The notes: generated by a model from the letters alone, not told the origin. 64,000 nucleotides of DNA from Echinostoma caproni (GCA_900618425.1 UZAN01039524.1:5477-69476), one strand, 5' to 3'. Counted from the stretch's first letter, positions 38,401 through 53,000 are shown. Program-made: numbers and translations.

Positions 38401-41400
38401 ATTCGGGTTAGAAATATTGAGAAATCTTCAAAGGAATCCTAATATGCCTAACAAAAAAGTCCGATAAAGATTCATAAAATATTTTATTAAAAATCGACGA
38501 ACCCAGAGCTTATTCAGCGCAAACAGAGGGGTTGAATTACTAGCGTGTGTTAATGTTGCTTTATAAATCAATAAAAAACAAAACCATATTTTTTGAACAG
38601 CCCCTTCATTGGAATTGTGAAAAAGAGAACGGCGTCCCATCTGCTTCTTTATGATGCAAAATCTTAGGAATGTATAACAACGGGTATCAATAATCACAGA
38701 GCGATGAATAGCGGTACCGTGGCACAAAATGTTCAGACGGGGAGGGCAAAAGCTTCTCTGGGAATCCAAATGTAACATTTAAGACGAGCGCATTGTTATT
38801 TGTTTATCTATAGCAGTCGAATCCATTCAGGATGTGTTTTGTGTGTATACGTGCAGGTGTAAGGGAACTTGTATGCATGTCCGAAATGCGCAAAGATCCA
38901 CAGAGGGGGACCGCAAGGGGAAAACATTTTCTACGGCTTTTGTTTTTGTTCCAAACCAACAGTGAGCCGACCCCCAGGGACTGAACATTAAGGGAATTGG
39001 AGATGAGTTTCCAGATTACACACCGTGTGTGTATTCTTGCGCAGGAGAACCAACATGTACAAACAGATTATGATGCGAGATTAATGTGAAACCATTCTAA
39101 TGATTCGTATTGGAAAAATCAGCAAAAGTTCACCCAAGTTAGTTTCTAGATGAGCAACTCATATACTCGCAAATTGTTCACAGGGAATAGCTGGATTCAA
39201 GCGCAAATCTGATAATGTTTTCTTGGGATTATATGTTTCGTTGATGGCTGTTTTTAACCCATTTCACTAATCTGAGCTGAATTCAGACCTGGAGATTGTG
39301 GCAGCAGAACCCAAAAGTGTCTCTATTACGACAGAACTATAAAAATCAAACCACAACAAAGCAGCCTGCCAACTGCAAAGTGAATTTAAGCAGGCATATC
39401 AAACAAATGCTGTAACATACCAATGTTGACCGAAAATAGCATTCAGACAAGGAAATGTACGAGTGTTTGCAACGTGAACCACAACCTGATCATCAATTTC
39501 CAAAGATCTAACTAATTCTTTTTAACGCATCCTCTGTTTGTCAGAAAATTGAACAAATACGTGTGGTTGGACTCGCTGATGCTACTCTTCTTACCTTTTT
39601 TGTCTGTTTTTGATCGCTAAGCTTTCAAAATGGATTTTTCTTGAATGTAATATGCATATAAACAGTCTCTTGAAGTTACTCCACTCCATCTCAGTCGTGC
39701 AATCACATGAGTGATTCAAATGTTGAATCCATGGAGAGACTGTGGAATTACTTGTTTTCTGTAAAGTTTACTTTGTGCTAGTTTTTATCAGTAGTGCTGT
39801 ATTTATTTATTAATAAAGGTGGAAAGGCCGATATTTTACCTGAGTTACTCTGATTAGAGCAGAACTGCAGCGAGGTCGGATCGATATTTGTGCCTTGAGA
39901 TGAACCTTTATTTTTCAGATATTAAAACGAGCATCTGAAACAACCATTTTGCATGAATGAGGAGCCAATAATGATAAGTTTGTTTTAGAAAAAAATGTTT
40001 TGCGATGAAACAACTGGAACAGGCTATGTTCGAAGCATTTATATATTGAATGACAACGGTTAACAACCACTACGCATAGAGGATTCATACTATGATTTCC
40101 CTCTGGAAACAACAATGTAAACGGGGACGGTGAAATACTACTTAATTCCTTGCAACTTGTATCTATTTTTTTCACTTCTCACATCGTTTAATTTTTCAAA
40201 ACCTAAACAAAATTATTACTGGATTCATTTAGATCAAAACAAAAAATTAGGTGTTAACATTCGGGCGAGATATATTTTAGAAACTATCTGGCACCGCTGA
40301 ATAAGTTAAATGAAAGCAGCCTTCCAGAGCAGTTCTTTAAAAAATACGAGTCATGTCGAATGAATCGTGTGCAAACTCGGACTGTATTTTGGATGCATCA
40401 AATAAGTTCATTAAAAAGAAATGTTCCATTCAGAACGGCAGATTTAGTGAATCGTGGGAAGAATGCGGTTCAAAGCCTATAATCTGAATACGTTTCTAAT
40501 AACAGCGACTAATAACTCATTCATAGATTATCCGCTGTACCTATATTGCTTTGCTCGCTCGAGACGTGCAATTGCTTGTTTAGTTAACCTCTGGACGTAC
40601 ATTTATCGATCGATTCAACCCAAAATGTTTAAAAGTTTTGAAAAAACTATAAATGCTGTTTACTCATGAGTTTGTTTTCAAATGAGTGTCGATGTTGAGG
40701 ATAAATAAATGGTATAGCATCATCTGAAACTTGAACTGGTAACGGAAATTCATCATTTGCATTAATCGAATATATGGCATTTGACGCCATTTTTATGAAT
40801 AGACTACCGGGTTTCCTCAATGGCAGTTCAGATGCTGATAGCACGTTTTAATCCTCGAATAATGCAATTGCTCCCAACAGTATACACACAAGATCTCGGA
40901 CGTTTCCTGGGATACAAATCACACCCAATACGGTTTAAATTAATGAACGAAACATTGAAGGATACATTGTTTCTCAAATTTTGAATTCATAATTTCGGAC
41001 AAAAGAAATGGAATGGCGTACCAGAATGCGTACACGCAATATGACCTTATACACAAATTGACATTACCTTTCAATTTGTTACGATAATATATATTTTGAA
41101 ACTGTACCGAAATGTAGTTTTTTCTGAGATAATGCCAAACTTCCAGATAGCCTAAAGATACTTTGTTTTAGGTTGAAAACGGTGAACGTAATTCTATTTT
41201 CTAACTGAAACTTTGTTTCCTGTTCAACTAAACGAAAACAGTCGTTCGGAAGGTTAGGAGTACACGCTTTTGTTTCCGTGAAATGGTCTATATGATGGAT
41301 TTATGTTAAGATGAATAATTGATTTAAAAAAGAATAAGTATTCTGCTGCAGAATAACAATGGCCTTGAACGATCTATATCTTTCACTGCCCAAAAATATT

Positions 41401-41442
41401 GAGTGTTAATGACACTTTTCATACTTTCATGCTCTCTCAAAG
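35447..41442. other. no recognised gene
   Basis: Nothing was recognised over about 6 kb. Open frames are scattered, short and unlike known families. No tandem repeats of note were seen. Confidence 0.5.
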
Positions 41443-41696
41443 GTCCACCCGGAAAATTGGAAGAAACTTTCCAGAATCAATTTCATCAATCTAGACAAGC
41501 GAGAAAAGTCTCAGACTCTATCTTTACAAGACCAGACTTGATTGAAATGCAAGCCAAACGCGCAAAGAGGATGAAGGCATACATTAAGACAGCTGCACTG
41601 GAAGAACAAGGGAAGAGTATACAAGGGCATAACGACTGCATCTGTACCGACAAACTGAATCTGTTTGTAAACGCTGTTGACTCGTTATTCCGCAAG
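41443..41696 (+). other. candidate coding exon, unknown protein
   Basis: Eighty-four open codons lie between an acceptor-like tract (CATGCTCTCTCAAAG, ending 41442) and a strong donor (CGCAAG/GTACCT). Entry is in phase 1 and exit in phase 0. The peptide is lysine/arginine-rich and likely helical, with QAKRAKRMKAY near its middle and two cysteines close together (DCIC). The opposite strand also has an open frame here, which weakens the case. I do not recognise the family. Exit phase 0 would fit the entry phase of the candidate exon at 55195, but linkage is unproven. Confidence 0.22.
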
Positions 41697-42384
41697 GTAC
41701 CTGAAACTAATATCGTTCTGTGAGAAGCAGTTCGCTCTTCCAATGAAGACAGGGAAATATAGTGGTCTAAATTGACAGACAAAATGTCAGTCGCTGAATG
41801 AGTGAGAGACCCAATAAAGTTCATCTTGATCATCCTTGCTACCTCGGGTAAGACAAAATTAATGCATTTCTTACTTTGTGACGTAAGGGAATTATCTAAA
41901 CAAGGATCCAAGGAAAAATAACTGGAAGAGGTTAAAATCTTTGGCCCGCAACCAGGTAAATTGATCTTGAATGGGTACCTGAAACCTCCGAACCATGGGC
42001 GGAAAATTGCGAGCCCCAGGTTAAAGAGAACTTCGGGTAATTGGTTGATAAACGAAAACGTTGGAAGGCTGCAGTGGAATTATACTCCCGTCTACCAGTA
42101 TTTTTCAGTCAATTTCATATGTTGTTAAATGCCATCTGGAACCTGAGTTTTTCATTCATTGACTTATTTCCATTCGGCTATCATCTCGCTCGAAAATGGG
42201 TGCTCAGACGGGGTAGGGGAATCAGTTTTTTAACAAGAACGATGAAGTGTTCACGGTGAAGTTTCTTCAACACATTGGATCAGCAACAGACACACACAAC
42301 CGTGCAAACAAAGGGGCTGCTCCGTGGAGGAGGGGCTGCTGTGTGGATTATATACCATCCTGCATTACACCACTATAATTTCCA

Positions 42385-42745
42385 AATTTTAGGTGCTACC
42401 CGCCTCATTGACTTCAGTAGGGGCCTTCATTCTGTCTACCAAACTTTTCTGTTGAGCATAATGAAAACAGGTGACAATCTGGTACAACCAAACAGATATA
42501 ATGCTTAGTCACCCGAGCTCGAGTTTGTGCACATTGAGAGGATTCTTCAAAGTGGTGGTCCATGAGGATGCCCATTATCTCCACTGAGTGACAAATACGT
42601 GATTCCTGAGATAACCAGTCTTGTCCTCATGGACTACTCGGGAGTTCAACTTGATCGGTAAAACTAAATCTCAAACCTTGACCTGGCGGATGATATCTTC
42701 TTTGTCGGAGACAAACCGGACCCGTTGTACATAAGAAAATAGCTT
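42385..42745 (+). pseudogene. RTE-type LINE reverse transcriptase, decayed
   Basis: This is a remnant of the RT domain of an RTE-clade LINE. Seen in order: LIDFSRGLHSV (about 42399), matching the F-DF-xAFDSV motif with its first aspartate; GGP-stop-GCPLSP (about 42560-42584), the GVRQGCPLSP block with an in-frame TGA; SGVQLD (about 42640); and LADDIFFVGD (42683-42712), the YADD catalytic box with Y replaced by L but both aspartates kept. Frames change between blocks. Flanking sequence was not recognised as RTE, so this is an isolated piece. It may belong to the same family as the C-terminal fragment at 23.9 kb. Confidence 0.7.
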
Positions 42746-45700
42746 AGGAATAAATCAAATATATTTCAATCGCAACAATCCCAACAATCAACGGCAAACC
42801 AGCAAAATGGGTTCACGCCGTCATATACCTCGTCCCAACCGTCCAAACCAACAGTCAAACTAAAGTCAAAATCCAATTACACTTTGATATCTCTCAACGC
42901 GCTTTACTATAACTGTACCGGACAATATGACTGCGCAACAAAATGACCCTTCGTAACCCAGTGCGATTCATTCCAGTAGTTATCGCATTGTCCCGAATTA
43001 AGAATGATATACCTACTTTATAAGAGCCTTGCACATACAGAGCTCCTAAAGGGACATGCTTTCTAAATTGTTCTCACACGGTTTTCTCTAAGATTTCGGT
43101 TATGTGTCGCAGAAATCCGTATTCGGAGATCTGGAGAAGCGGTATTTTCCTCATCCAGCAACTGAGACTTATATCATCACGGTCAAATGAGACCCAGAAC
43201 GCACAGGTTTGAAAGCCTATCATACCGCTTTCGGAGCTCAAATAAGAATTAGCTTTGATTCTGTGCAAACCAAGTGGCGGAACGCCGCGTATGGGCAGCC
43301 ACCACCAAAGACAATATTACCCTGACACAATACTGGGTTGCATAAACACACGGTGAAATTATTCCGAGAGTATAAGTCAAACAAACACGATGGTAGAAGA
43401 ATAAATCAGAAGAGTTTTATCAAATACTCATTCTGTCAGTCTGGTATGATAACTGGTATGTGAACACTGAACAGACATCGAAATATGATCGCCTTTCTGA
43501 GTGAAATTGAACAATAACATAAAATACAGAAAATCAGGCCAATATATCACTCGTAATGCTCACTCATCTGTCTGCATAAAATTAAAATATGCAGAAAGAT
43601 CCAATTGATATTGAATAGACGATTTGCAAATGAACACAAAGGGTTAGCAACATGAATTACTAGAAGAAAAAGCCGTGCATCATTGAATTTCAAACAGATT
43701 AATTTAGTAGCTTGTGGAACAGCAAAATGCAAGTATGTTAATTAATATGCACGTTTGTGTAAAATGACCTCGAGTGAGAGACCGCAACATGTAAAAAACT
43801 CAAACCGCGCGGTCAATTCAATTCCAAACCTTATAATGAACTATTACAAAGACAAAGATATATGCTGATGCAAGGTATACCGCGAGATTTAAACGTGAAC
43901 GAATTAGGTAGATTCCTTTAGTTTTACACTTTTTATACATTTCACTGTTTAGCAGATGTTGACGGTTAATGCGCGTAAGTGATTTCAAACAGATTCGCGT
44001 TCTAAATTGTGAATTGTTCTAATTTTCCGACAACTAACACCAATCTCATTACAAACCACAATTTCCGTTAGTACCTGGTCTATTTCAAAATTATTTTCTA
44101 ATGCCAATAACAATGGATATCATACACCTATGAATCTCGCATATTGTCATTTATCTGTTCGGATAATTAAGAATTAAAACGAAACGAGGTAAAGGGCCAT
44201 AAATTTAAAAAATAACCAGCCACTCAATATACGCATCGCAGCTGGAAGAATACAAATATTCTGGAAATTATGACTGGTGCAAAGTTTTGGAAAATTTGCT
44301 TATAAAGACGCCATGAACTACGTCTATGGACTACGAAGGTGCAGTATCCCCTAATCTGTATTGTTTGTGGTGCATTATTAGAAGATTAATATAGTGCATC
44401 TCATGAGGAAAGAAATCTACTTGGCATTCTCGATAATTCACAATCAAAACCAAGTGAAATATTGGCAGCTGTCAAGAAAGAAATGGAATTTATATGTTTC
44501 ATGTAAATGAAGCTCATTACTCCGATAAAGGAAATCACCTTTTTTGAAAATTAGTACCTTTGCGTGAAATTCTTTTTTATGCAAAAGGTATATCAGTGGA
44601 CGGGTTCAACCAACACATTTTCCTTCTAAAAATGTGCCTCGGTGGAAGGCCTTGTGCCATCTTGAGAAAAACGGGGAATGTCTAAAAAACCTATGCGCAG
44701 AGTTTAGGTTTTGTGAAAACCGCAACATACGCAACTAAATTGCGAGAAGTTACCCCATTATGAGACAAAACTACGGTAAGTTGTTATACCACCGCAACTT
44801 TCATCGATTCGTTTCACCGAAATTGCTTTCTAACATGCTGACAAAATTTAACAGTTCCGCAGAGACAACGTGCACGTTTTTTCTCATTGCAACTTGACAG
44901 TGTTGAGGTTAGAAGCAATTTTTCGAAAACTCGGATTCAAGCGAATGAATTTGAGAATATCTCCAGATATCATATGTGTTGTTTGTCCCGCATAATATTG
45001 TAGCAAACTGCGTTCGTGATGATATTTCTTCTTGATACTTATCAGTAGGCGGTTACATAATATTCTCTCACCCACATCAGGTCATACTACATTTACCAAT
45101 TGAATTATATCGAAAAATGCGACTGAGGATTTGGACCTAACTATAGTTTATTTGATTAGATTATGACTTGGTGATTAGGCATGAAACATGGAACTTTTTA
45201 TGGAACCAGGGTGAAGTCTGAGTGCATATGTCCTGATTCAATATTACTTCTTCGTATGAAATTCCACCCATCTGACACATATCGTTCGCCACAAATCAAA
45301 ATAAATAAAGTCATCTCAATTTCATGTGACGTTAACTAATAACGTCCTCTTCTTACTTCTTACTTCTTTATCGTACCAGATTCGAATTTGTTCACTAAAG
45401 GATTTTAGTTTATAAACATCTATACATTGAATATTGAATACGGGGTTGTACCAGTATTTTTTGATTTCTATATAGTCAGATTCAACTGGATTTAAGTTGA
45501 AAGGACCGTTTCTATCTACCGCAGGTGCGTGAAGTGATTATCAGTTACATATATTCACTATAGATTTATTTGCAGCTAGAACCCAGCGGTACTATAACTG
45601 ATATTTCAATTTGGGCTCTTTAGAGTATGGTTGCTTTCTAGTCCCTGAGATACTGAAGCAGCGGTTTAGTATTCCGGGACCAAATACTTGGTTGTGTCAG

Positions 45701-45984
45701 TGTGCACCTATGTGGATAATACTAACTCCAAATGCGTTGTTTGATTTGCATCACAGCCACTAGCTTATGTTTGAAAATATGCACATTCCTTAACGTGCTT
45801 TGGGTCACCACTCCGAACATTGGTATTAGCTTAAGATTGATTTTTTTCGTAAACAAATTAATGCCAACCATGGTGCATGCATACATATTTCCGCAGATTG
45901 ATGCTATCTTCCGATGATCAGTCCATCAATATGAATGTTTTGTATACTTGCCGGTCTATATTTCTGATGTTCCGAATTCTGAAG
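42746..45984. other. no recognised gene
   Basis: No family was recognised. A tandem TTCTTAC-type repeat lies at about 45350-45368. The region just after the RTE fragment may hold more of that element, but no RTE motif could be read. Confidence 0.5.
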
Positions 45985-46050
45985 GCGGTGCTTTGGCCTA
46001 GCGGCTTTGAATTAGATGATGAACAACTTGACCTTTCGGTTCGGACTGCT
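45985..46050 (+). repeat. tRNA-like SINE head
   Basis: TGGCCTAGCGG (45994-46004) is an exact polymerase III box A, and GGTTCGGACTG (46038-46048) is a good box B at 33 bases' distance. The intervening anticodon arm is poor, so a SINE is favoured over a tRNA gene. Downstream is a 16-base alternating purine-pyrimidine run (46098-46113). Confidence 0.45.
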
Positions 46051-46097
46051 TCCAACTTGTTCTTTTTCAGTCGCCTCCAGTGCAAGCACACAGGCGA

Positions 46098-46113
46098 GCG
46101 CGCGCATGCGCAC
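46098..46113. repeat. alternating CG/CA run (Z-DNA type)
   Basis: Sixteen bases alternate strictly purine-pyrimidine and are mostly GC. This composition is known to favour left-handed DNA under supercoiling. It lies 50 bases after the tRNA-like head. Confidence 0.6.
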
Positions 46114-49100
46114 CGTCCAGTGCACATTTGTTTGCACCTCTCCGGCATTTCCCCTTTAGGCCGACTCCTTCCAAGGCGTGCGAAACAGCCCGTTTGATGT
46201 GCCCATTAAAAAGAAACTGAGATGCATCTTTCGCTATATATCTTGGCTATCGGGGATCAATTAAAGATCGTTTCATTTCTGTGGGTCGTGTTATGGATGA
46301 GTGTGAAGTGGAAATAGAGGGCGGTGTGTGAGACACTTCGGTAGTTTGGAAAGAGTAAGGTAGTGTTTATGGCGAAACACCTCGGTCAGTGGCTATTAGA
46401 CGAAATGATCCAGGCCAAAATCGACAGGCTGACCCGAAATGTTTGCATACCGCTTGCATACCTTGAGTGCACCGGTGAATTGTGCGAACGTTCACAGTCA
46501 CAAACCAGCTTCCGTTTCAAAAGGCGTGGTTACCTCGAACGCGGAATGACACCTTATTGAATTTTGACCTGACATTTCTGTTACTAATAATGACACTTGA
46601 AGATGAGCGTTTACACAAACGAGGAAAGTTGATCAGACAAAAAACTTTAATTCATGAGTTTCCTTGTGCAATGTCCATTTGGTACTTTATGATGACTCCT
46701 TCTCAACTTATTTTTCAACACTTAATCGTAAGACATTATTTTCGATGTCAAAACGACATTTTGAATTTATACATAATGATTTGTCTTTTCCTGTTTGCAT
46801 ATGTGAAGAAATCTGAAGTGAGGTTGTAAATGGCCTTATCGTACTTTGCCTTTGAGCAGAATATAATCATCGGCAACTCAAAACACAATGGAGAAAACCT
46901 AAGGTGTCACAGTTATATTACTTTTGGTGACAACAGTTATAAGTAGTAGTATGTTTTTGGGGTCATATTCATGAAATGAATAAACTGCGTGAAATCCCTA
47001 ATACTCACTATGAACCGAATCAAAACCTACGGTTTGAATAACATTATTCTGATGTATTTTGAATGTATTTGAGTGAAATTCTATGTCTGGTTTGATTGGC
47101 GCGAAAGTCAGAAGTTGAAAATCATGTATGGAAGAAAAGTTAGAAGGAGACAAGATGCAAACTGACAGAATACCAAAACCGGCGTTCGTGGTATATTCGG
47201 CGAAAGAACATCAGTGGACCAAACCAAATCGGAATCAAGTCATTCGCGGGTGTTGGCGAGTTCTCCAAGCTGGAAGTGTTGTTCGCAGACGTTTCTTAGG
47301 CAAGCTAGGCAACATCATTAGTGCAACTTCCCAGAAGTCGTACCAACTTTCGCATCCCGTGCTACAATCAGTCCACATCATTTCCAAGCCATTTGCTCTT
47401 TCACCAATGACCCATACTGTAATTAAATCATCTGTTCATCCATCAACCAGTCTATCAATTCATCTATTCAACGATTTCGATGGCTACCTTTTAATTATTT
47501 GTCTATTAAGTTATACTTCTATCTATCTATCTTTTAAGCTCATTGCTTTATATATATATATATGTATATAAAAAGATATATGGGGTTAGCTACATGCCTC
47601 CGAACAATGTGAAATTATAATCAATACCGAGATAGATGTATGTTTCAATACAAGGCAAATTCGATAGTGGAATGTTCAGGAAGCCATTGTTCTGAACTCC
47701 ACCGAGTATAACTGTGTGAACCATCCGTGATATTTTTCGTTGTAACCCAAAGGTTCCTGTAGGTTTATATTTAATTGATAAACTAGCCCAGTTTGTATAG
47801 ATCGCGGGTGAAATAATGTACAGAATATTGTCTGTCAATCATCAGATACCGCCTGTAAAAGCAAAACGAATAAACTGCGGTTCATTGTGAACTGGAAACT
47901 GGAATGCAAAGCCTGGGTAATTGATTGACAGTAAATATTCTCAAACTCAATTTATTGGTCAGGCTGTTTGCTTTTTACAGTTGAATAAAAGATCGCAAAA
48001 AGGAGAAACAGAGTTAACTAAATCCCGACAGTCATTATTCATTTACTTGCCGAATAGGGGTTATTTCTTTAATCACTGGTAAACCTTGTGCTCATCGAGA
48101 ACCAAAAACATAAATGGCAACAATAGAATCGCAAACTGAAATGAGTACAATAGATTGATGCACAGTGATGTCAGTAATTTGTTTTCAAAAGATGCTATTT
48201 ATGATAACAAAAATATGAATAAACTGGGTGCTTTTCTTTCTTTTTACTGAATGAATACAATCAGGCTTCAGGGCTGAAATGGCATGAAAAGGCTGCCTTT
48301 GGAATCACGAATATGACCAAAGTAGGGAGCGGTTGCGTTGTTGGAACTGAAGACCTGCAGAACACTATTTTAATGACCATGGCTTCTAGTCTACCCTGGA
48401 CGATTAGAAAACGATCTGAGATTTTGCGTTCTGTAGCTAAATATGTTCAGTTGTTGTATTTGCTGCTGCTATTCTATGGAAAAAATGAAAAGGGATTCAA
48501 ATAAATGGGAAATGCTTATACCGTCTGATATGTGTATTTTAGCAGTAAAACTGAACATCATACGTCATTTTTCAAGTTGCCTCACTACATGGCAATGCTC
48601 TGAACAATGTTTGTAACTTTTCATCGTACTTTATAGTTTTCCAAATTCAAGCAGGAGAAGACATACACATGTATACTGTACCCAAACATCCACTACAGTC
48701 CGATACATTTTGATGCCTTTGGTCCGAGATATCTGTATTTTCTTTCTTCGTTTATTTTCACCTTTGCTGTTGAAACAAAAACAATGCTATTTGTAGTACT
48801 CAAATGTTGTACATTCAGATCATCATAATTTTGGTGATATCATGACCGCAGATCAAATGAAGCAGCCTACCATAACATGGGTTGCCAGCTTGTGTTACAG
48901 GTGAAAACACGTTGATAGATGGCAAACGATGATGAACGCCGGGGACCATGCCAAGTGCGTATAATTGAAAACCATTGACCTCTGGTGCTGGCTTTGTCAT
49001 GGTTTGTTATGAACGGGGTTCTTTACTCCACTGCCTACACGTCAACCATCTAGCAATATTTATTTGACATAGCTTTTGGGATACAATTATAGAAGTGACG

Positions 49101-49885
49101 AAATATGACCATAAATTATTGAAGCGCGTATAGTAATTTAGGAGTTATACACTATTGGTAAAGCATAGAAAAATGGAACACCGAATGATGTTTGCCAGAT
49201 AAAAGCTTTTTAAATCGAAAAGTGCTTGACTTGAATTCCATGAAGATTTATTATATTGTTATGCAATCAATCTAATAAAAGCAAAGAAGAGAATATATAT
49301 TAGGAATAAACTACTGATTCGCAAAGGTTATTGTACAATGAGCATCAAAACGTATGTGACGTGCATGGATTTATTCACTTGAACATGTAAAACCTTCCTG
49401 TTTGCTTCGTGACGTTACAGTCAAAGATTGAGATGCGGTTTGGTTGGTAGATTCGATTTTCCTCTATCCCCATTGAATTTGGAAGCGAACACGGCGGAAT
49501 TCTTTCAATCAAACCAAGCGAAAATCAGTTTGAAAACATGTGATACTCCGAAATTGTGAGGTCTAATTAGATTCACCAAGTAAAGTATCGAAGAACTGAA
49601 ACTTCTCAGCCGCGTAGGTCATCTATCGGGGCCATGAGACGTACACTTTAAGTCAGGAAGACAATAAAAGTCTAGTTTGAATTATGAATGCACTGCTTTC
49701 CTCAATTCTACCTAACCATTGTCACGATTCTTCTCTTTCTGTCTTTCTGGTCAGGTACTGATATCAAGCAATTTGCTGGGCTTTCGGTGAAGTAGACTGG
49801 TAAGTCACTGAGCTTTCACGTGATCTGCTCTGAAGTCTTAGGAATCTGTCAAAGCTTATAAACTTTTTATCGTTCTTTTTAGAGT
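46114..49885. other. no recognised gene; AT dinucleotide run
   Basis: A TA-rich run lies at 47549-47570, preceded by TCTA/TCCA-rich low-complexity DNA from about 47435. A 147-codon open frame ends in that run and is not convincing. No family was recognised. Confidence 0.5.
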
Positions 49886-50070
49886 ATCGAGCTTGGATTA
49901 ACCCATTCGATCGTTCACAGGCAGAAGGCACTCTGGATGTTCTTGGGTGTGGGTTACACTCCCTGGGCGACCGTTGATTGCCCACAATGTCATGCATTTA
50001 TATGAGATAGCAATTTTTGCGATAACTAACAAAGAGCACTGGACAGCTGTTTTGTCCTGTTTGGGACACA
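49886..50070. repeat. dispersed repeat copy 2 (A - B)
   Basis: Segment A (about 49890-49990, starting GCTTGGATTAACCCATT) is followed directly by segment B (about 50004-50060, with GAGCACTGGACAG). Both match copy 1 at 33.7-34.0 kb, where B precedes A. Together they suggest a repeating unit containing A and B. Confidence 0.5.
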
Positions 50071-53000
50071 TTATTTTTTATTGGAACTCCCGTTTCCCAT
50101 CCATGCAGTATTCTGCATTTGGATTGCAAATTGTTGCAGGCCAACTTTCAACCTATGTGGACAACGTTTAGTTGTTCAGGTTTATTCTATACAAATATGA
50201 CTCAAATATGTGTTTCTACTTTTGAAGCTAATTATTATGTGAAACGGTTTCTGAATTTACACGGTACTAATATTGAACTAATATTGCTACGTTGCACATA
50301 TAACCACATAGCTGATCCATCTTTTAAATTGCTTGTGGTGTTATACAATGAAAAGTCCTGAACATTTGTGAAGGAAAAATTCCAGTTTCCGGTAGCGTCA
50401 TCTTAAAAGTAACTTGATGAGTTGTGTCATATCAGGCGTTGGTTATTTGCGCTAACCACAAGACAGAAATATGAGAACGTACCCCACAGATACCAAAGAT
50501 TTTCGCTGTTTCGATGTAAAGTTTATTTTGAAATAAACATATTTTCCTTTTGCAACTGAGCGCCACCGTTGCTAAGCGCTACTGATTGAAATTGTTTCAA
50601 AAACGTGGTTTATTCATTGTTATAAGTTTATTGCAGAATTCCGAATGACTCATTTACACATACCTGTGAAAATAACTTGGTCTTCACGGGGTACTGGTTG
50701 GAGAACGACGGTAATTTGAAGGTTGAATGTGGTGAATTCGATCAAAACGTTTTTCTCACTCCCCAGTATCATGACATCAGCCGAACAGCCAATCTTATTA
50801 GTCTTTGCATAGAGCTGTAACTACATAGGTTATTCGGGTAAAGATTCTGTCATACAACAAGAGTTTGAACAGTCAGATAAAAAATGCACAGCCCCAAGAT
50901 TTTTGTTCTATTTCTCATAGATCCAATAACGATAACGAGAAATCTGGAGGAAGTAAGATAATTGCATCACCCGGCAATATCAAATAATACCTATTTTTAG
51001 TGATTGACTATTTGTGTCAATTTATTTCTAAAGGTTAAAAACCGGCCAAAACTTTGAACCAGTAGAATTCGCTGCGGTTCATTCCGCAGTACCATGAATG
51101 CAGTAACAAGAATAGCGGTTGTGTAACCTATCCCGGGTGAACAAGTGTACTGTACATAATAACTAATCCTTCTTATCTCTTCCAATAAAGCATCATTAAC
51201 TTCTACAGCCTTTCGTCCAGCATTGCATGTATGATATCTAATCTGAGAGTTATCTCATGAATATTATTTCGTGTCCACAGAGTGGTCAGCCAGATAATTG
51301 ACCCCCTGAATCGTCATACGAATCTATAGGCGACAAAGATGTGGGTCTTTAATTGTTCAAATAATGACAGTATACAAAAGGTGACTTGCAGTGCCAGTCA
51401 ATGCTAGCAACTTTGGGATTTCCGAACTTCGATCTGTAGGCCTGCTGACTTCCTCTCAGATGATTTTCGGTATGTTACAAAATAATGCACCACTTTGATA
51501 AATCCCAAATAATATACTGGTCTGTTTAATGTTCTTTACATTGCATTATATTGCTTTGGCGCGTTTACCACACTCTGTTTCCACACAGTTCGCTTGACCA
51601 CGTGATCAATTAATCTAACAATTTTTTACTCCTTGTTATTGAATACGCAAAGGTATAACTTTCAAGAAAAGGAGGAGCCGCCAATAGAAGGGTTGTCATA
51701 TAACATACATAATGGTGAAAGTCACACGGTGGTGGTGGGGTTCCTACATATATTTTCCGGGGTGATTAGTAGGTGATCTTTACAACCGGGCCACCCTATG
51801 TACCCTTCACGCAAATCGATACGCCTTGCATATAAAACATTCATTTGGTTTTACTTTTATTGCATACAGCTATGTGTACCTTGACGGACCGTTTTTCTCA
51901 CGGAGCGGGCGATCGTTTCGTATGTCTTTCAAAGATTTATGAACGCGATTCAGAAACTTGTTGTTCCTCGCTTCTGTAGAACATGATTAATCTTGAATTA
52001 CCATTAGGCTTATCCGGATTGAAGATCATCCAACGCACGGAAATGTGGCGTAAAAATAACATCTCGGGATGATTCGTTCTACATGCGGATTACACTGCAG
52101 TAGTGCATTGACGGTCGAAATTTCCATATGAGATATTATCATTTTTTTTCTTTCATTCCGTAGTGTGCTTTGCAATGTTTTCGCACAGCATATTAAATAT
52201 TATTTTTTTAGTAAAACAAATGGTTTTTAAATTACTCAATGGTCTTCAAGACGGTCCTTACATTCCAGCTGTCCACCGCTCAATTTTCACATCATAATAT
52301 TGCACAAATGTTTTGCAATTTATCTATCTTTAGGGTGGGGGGGGGGATGGTGGAAATGCGGACCGGCACTGCCCTCTGATTATGAAACAAAGTGATCAAT
52401 TATAATCCCTTTCATGAGCAACGAAAATGCAGTACTGGTGGATGCAGAAACGACGTATATTTCAACATTGCCTTATGTATCTCCTTCAAACTTCTGCGTA
52501 ATCATATGATAGCCCTCATATTTTTTAGCAAAGTACTAAGCTGAGACGGGATGGCACTGATAGTTGCATAGAGTTATTGCTGTTTGGTCATGACCGGAAT
52601 ATTCAAGCATCCATGCGCATCCAAAAGAGTTAGTTTAATTCGAGACCTGTTCAATAGGGCTCGTGTTTACAATCACTTTGCAATTGACTGTTCTGTCTTT
52701 GTGTATTAGCGAACTGAGAATGACCTTAACGCTTCCGAGTCACTGTTTGTATTCCGACTCTATTCACTGAGTTTGACGATCATATTGACGTGCTCTCTTT
52801 CACGTGGTATTTCGTTTATATGGGATATTCTTCTATCGTTTTCGTTTTTAACAAAATATCCACTCATATTTATGTGATTGTAGACTCCATAACACGAGAG
52901 CTGTAATCTCTTGATTTGTCATTGTGATTGAGGAATCCACTGAACCATTACTTCTGATCGGCTATTACCTTCCGACACAATTTCCTATTCTCAAAGATAA

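Noticed and set aside
41486..41911. 141-codon minus-strand frame over the 41.4 kb exon candidate
   Set aside because: Rich in L, F, S and C as expected for an antisense reading; no splice or start context.
47128..47571. 147-codon open frame
   Set aside because: It ends in TCTA/TA low-complexity repeats, matches no family, and one or two frames of this length are expected by chance in the window.
50664..50814. Minus-strand CUB-like exon with good splice sites
   Set aside because: The plus strand is open over the same bases with an equally good acceptor. Several other CUB-like readings on the minus strand were equally loose, so the match is too permissive.
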